Shown here in pieces: positions 62,590 to 64,000 of a stretch of 64,000 nucleotides of DNA. The DNA lies in NCBI GenBank assembly GCA_030770545.1, contig CM061091.1:1618501-1682500 (forward strand), in the 5' to 3' direction. The notes under the pieces are model-generated. The model did no database searches, was not told the DNA's origin, and saw nothing but the letters and a program-made list of their open reading frames with translations. Source of the DNA: Macropodus opercularis. Taxonomy: Eukaryota > Chordata > Actinopteri > Anabantiformes > Osphronemidae. Made by a program: the position numbers and the translations under genes. The first letter of the stretch is position 1. Each line of letters starts with the position of its first letter.

Positions 62590-64000
62590 GTGAACTGAGG
62601 CAAAGGAACTTTAATTATTTACACAGTTTTTATAACGTGGGTTGACTCCTCCAGCGTCTCCACAGAAAAAAACAGCAATTAGGTTTCATGCATATTCATA
62701 CGTTTTGGTTCAGAGCCGTCCTTTGTGTGCGAGGGGCCGAGCAGCGACGGTAGCCAACAAAGTGAGAACAACTTTGGAATTTCCAAATAACCACCGGTAA
62801 TAATTAGTGTTAATTATCAGGATGGATGGGCTATAAACCGAGTTGAGTGATCAGCGCGTTGGCCTCAAAGACAGATACGTTGTCACCAAACTACAGCTGC
62901 AGAGCGAAAATGTCATAAGTCAGGAAGAGCCCGTGGAGTCACAAAACGGGACGCGACGTGGTCTGTACGTTCACTCGTATATTCCATCACTGCATTGTGA
63001 AATACGGACGTGTGAGAAAATGCATCATACAGTCCCAAACATTTCAAGAGGTCCAGACACATACAGGGACAGAAAAAGACGTGAGGCAACACGCAGCAGA
63101 GAAGCAACACCTCAGAAGCTTAGTAATTAACGCGCTTCATCATCACAGGCCAGTGATTTACATATCCAAGCTGTTAGCGTGATGCACAGACTGATTACGT
63201 CCATTATTTACAACTTGTGCTTTCTAATTAGTTCACATCTTGTAATAACTTGTGGCTGGTGATCACACAGAGCAAATGGCCAGTATCTCTCTCTCTTAAT
63301 CGTGTTGTCATTCTTCCTCTATACAAATTGATAAGGAAACGCCGTCCAGATGCAGCTGCAGTCGGCCTGTGACAAACGCTGCCAGCCCGTCCGAGGAAAT
63401 CGCTCAAACCTGGCGCCGGGCGTTAATTTACCGCCATGAGTATCACATCTGCCATTTGCATTCTGCAGCTAATCCCTCCTCGCGGGAAGGTTATTACCCT
63501 GCTCGCCAGTCAAACGCTGCCCAAACAACAGGCGAATATGTTTTCTGCGTGGACGTGTATTTATGGACACGTCTCCCAGAGGACGGAGGCAGCGCGTGTT
63601 CATTGGTGCATCTGAAGAACTCAGGCTCGTGGTGACCCCCTTCCCTGTGCTGATAGCGTTGTTGTCCTCCTGGTTTTAACATCATTTTATGCTGAAACTA
63701 ATACTTATCTGCAAGTGAAATGTGAGACATGCGTCACATTTCTGTGGCAGAGGCTGAAATTTCACAGTCAGACCGTGTTTTTGATGGTAATCAAGTATAA
63801 AATCAATGGTTTAAATCTGGTTTGTGAGGAATCTATTTAGTCACATTCTGTTGCTTAAAAGCAGGAGGATGTGACTAGATAGAATTACAGAACGTAATGG
63901 ACTCTTAAAACCACAACCCCTGTGTATTCAAAAAATCATTTCATCATCTATCACCTGACTTTGAAACTGCAATGTAAGCATGAAGATTAATAGGGACGCC

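Larger units (their letters stand above)
59100..64000. other. Region upstream of tspan4, no confident gene
   Basis: No recognised coding exon of a neighbouring gene. In human the tspan4 neighbour on this side is POLR2L; its zinc-binding protein was not seen here. Two plus-strand segments have a strong acceptor and an open frame (59948-60069 and 62423-62589) and are described separately. Confidence 0.6.

Noticed and set aside
1..64000. CRISPR arrays, tRNA or rRNA genes, intact transposons or virus-like genes
   Set aside because: No regularly spaced direct repeats, no recognisable tRNA B-box with fold, and no transposase, reverse transcriptase or capsid-like reading frame were seen.

Overview
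This is vertebrate nuclear DNA, almost certainly from a teleost fish. The genes are split by GT-AG introns of 2 to 30 kb, there is no bacterial-style gene packing, CA and TCC microsatellites are scattered through it, and there are decayed fragments resembling repeats common in fish genomes. The one gene I can identify with confidence is the tetraspanin tspan4, on the minus strand. Whether it is a 4a or 4b copy cannot be decided here.

Layout, reading tspan4 from right to left. A GC-box/CCAAT promoter at about 58.88-58.95 kb and a probable non-coding first exon ending at 58762 precede the start-codon exon (57127-57189). A 29.6 kb intron follows, then coding exons at 27331-27522, 18789-18863, 7696-7797 and 5627-5758. 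Every junction is phase 0 with canonical splice sites. Together they encode 188 residues: transmembrane segments 1-3, the small loop, and most of the large extracellular loop with its CCG and PxSCC motifs. The last part of that loop, transmembrane segment 4 and the C-tail (about 50 residues in the family) were not found between 1 and 5626, so the gene most likely continues off the left edge.

Inside the introns I see no second confidently identifiable protein. The most notable intronic structure is a promoter-like block at 2.59-3.01 kb on the opposite strand, with two perfect CRE sites, a CCAAT box and a possible first coding exon ending in a consensus splice donor. This would be an antisense or nested transcription unit within the last part of tspan4. 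Other CpG-rich or CCAAT-rich islands lie near 42.1 kb and 47.9 kb. Three perfect inverted repeats, several microsatellites and two kinds of decayed interspersed repeat are also present. To the right of the promoter (59.0-64.0 kb) the sequence looks intergenic, with two weak candidate exons on the plus strand.

I found no CRISPR array, rRNA, tRNA, intact transposon or virus-like gene. The apparent long open frames outside the tspan4 exons lack recognisable domains, and most look like chance frames or antisense shadows.
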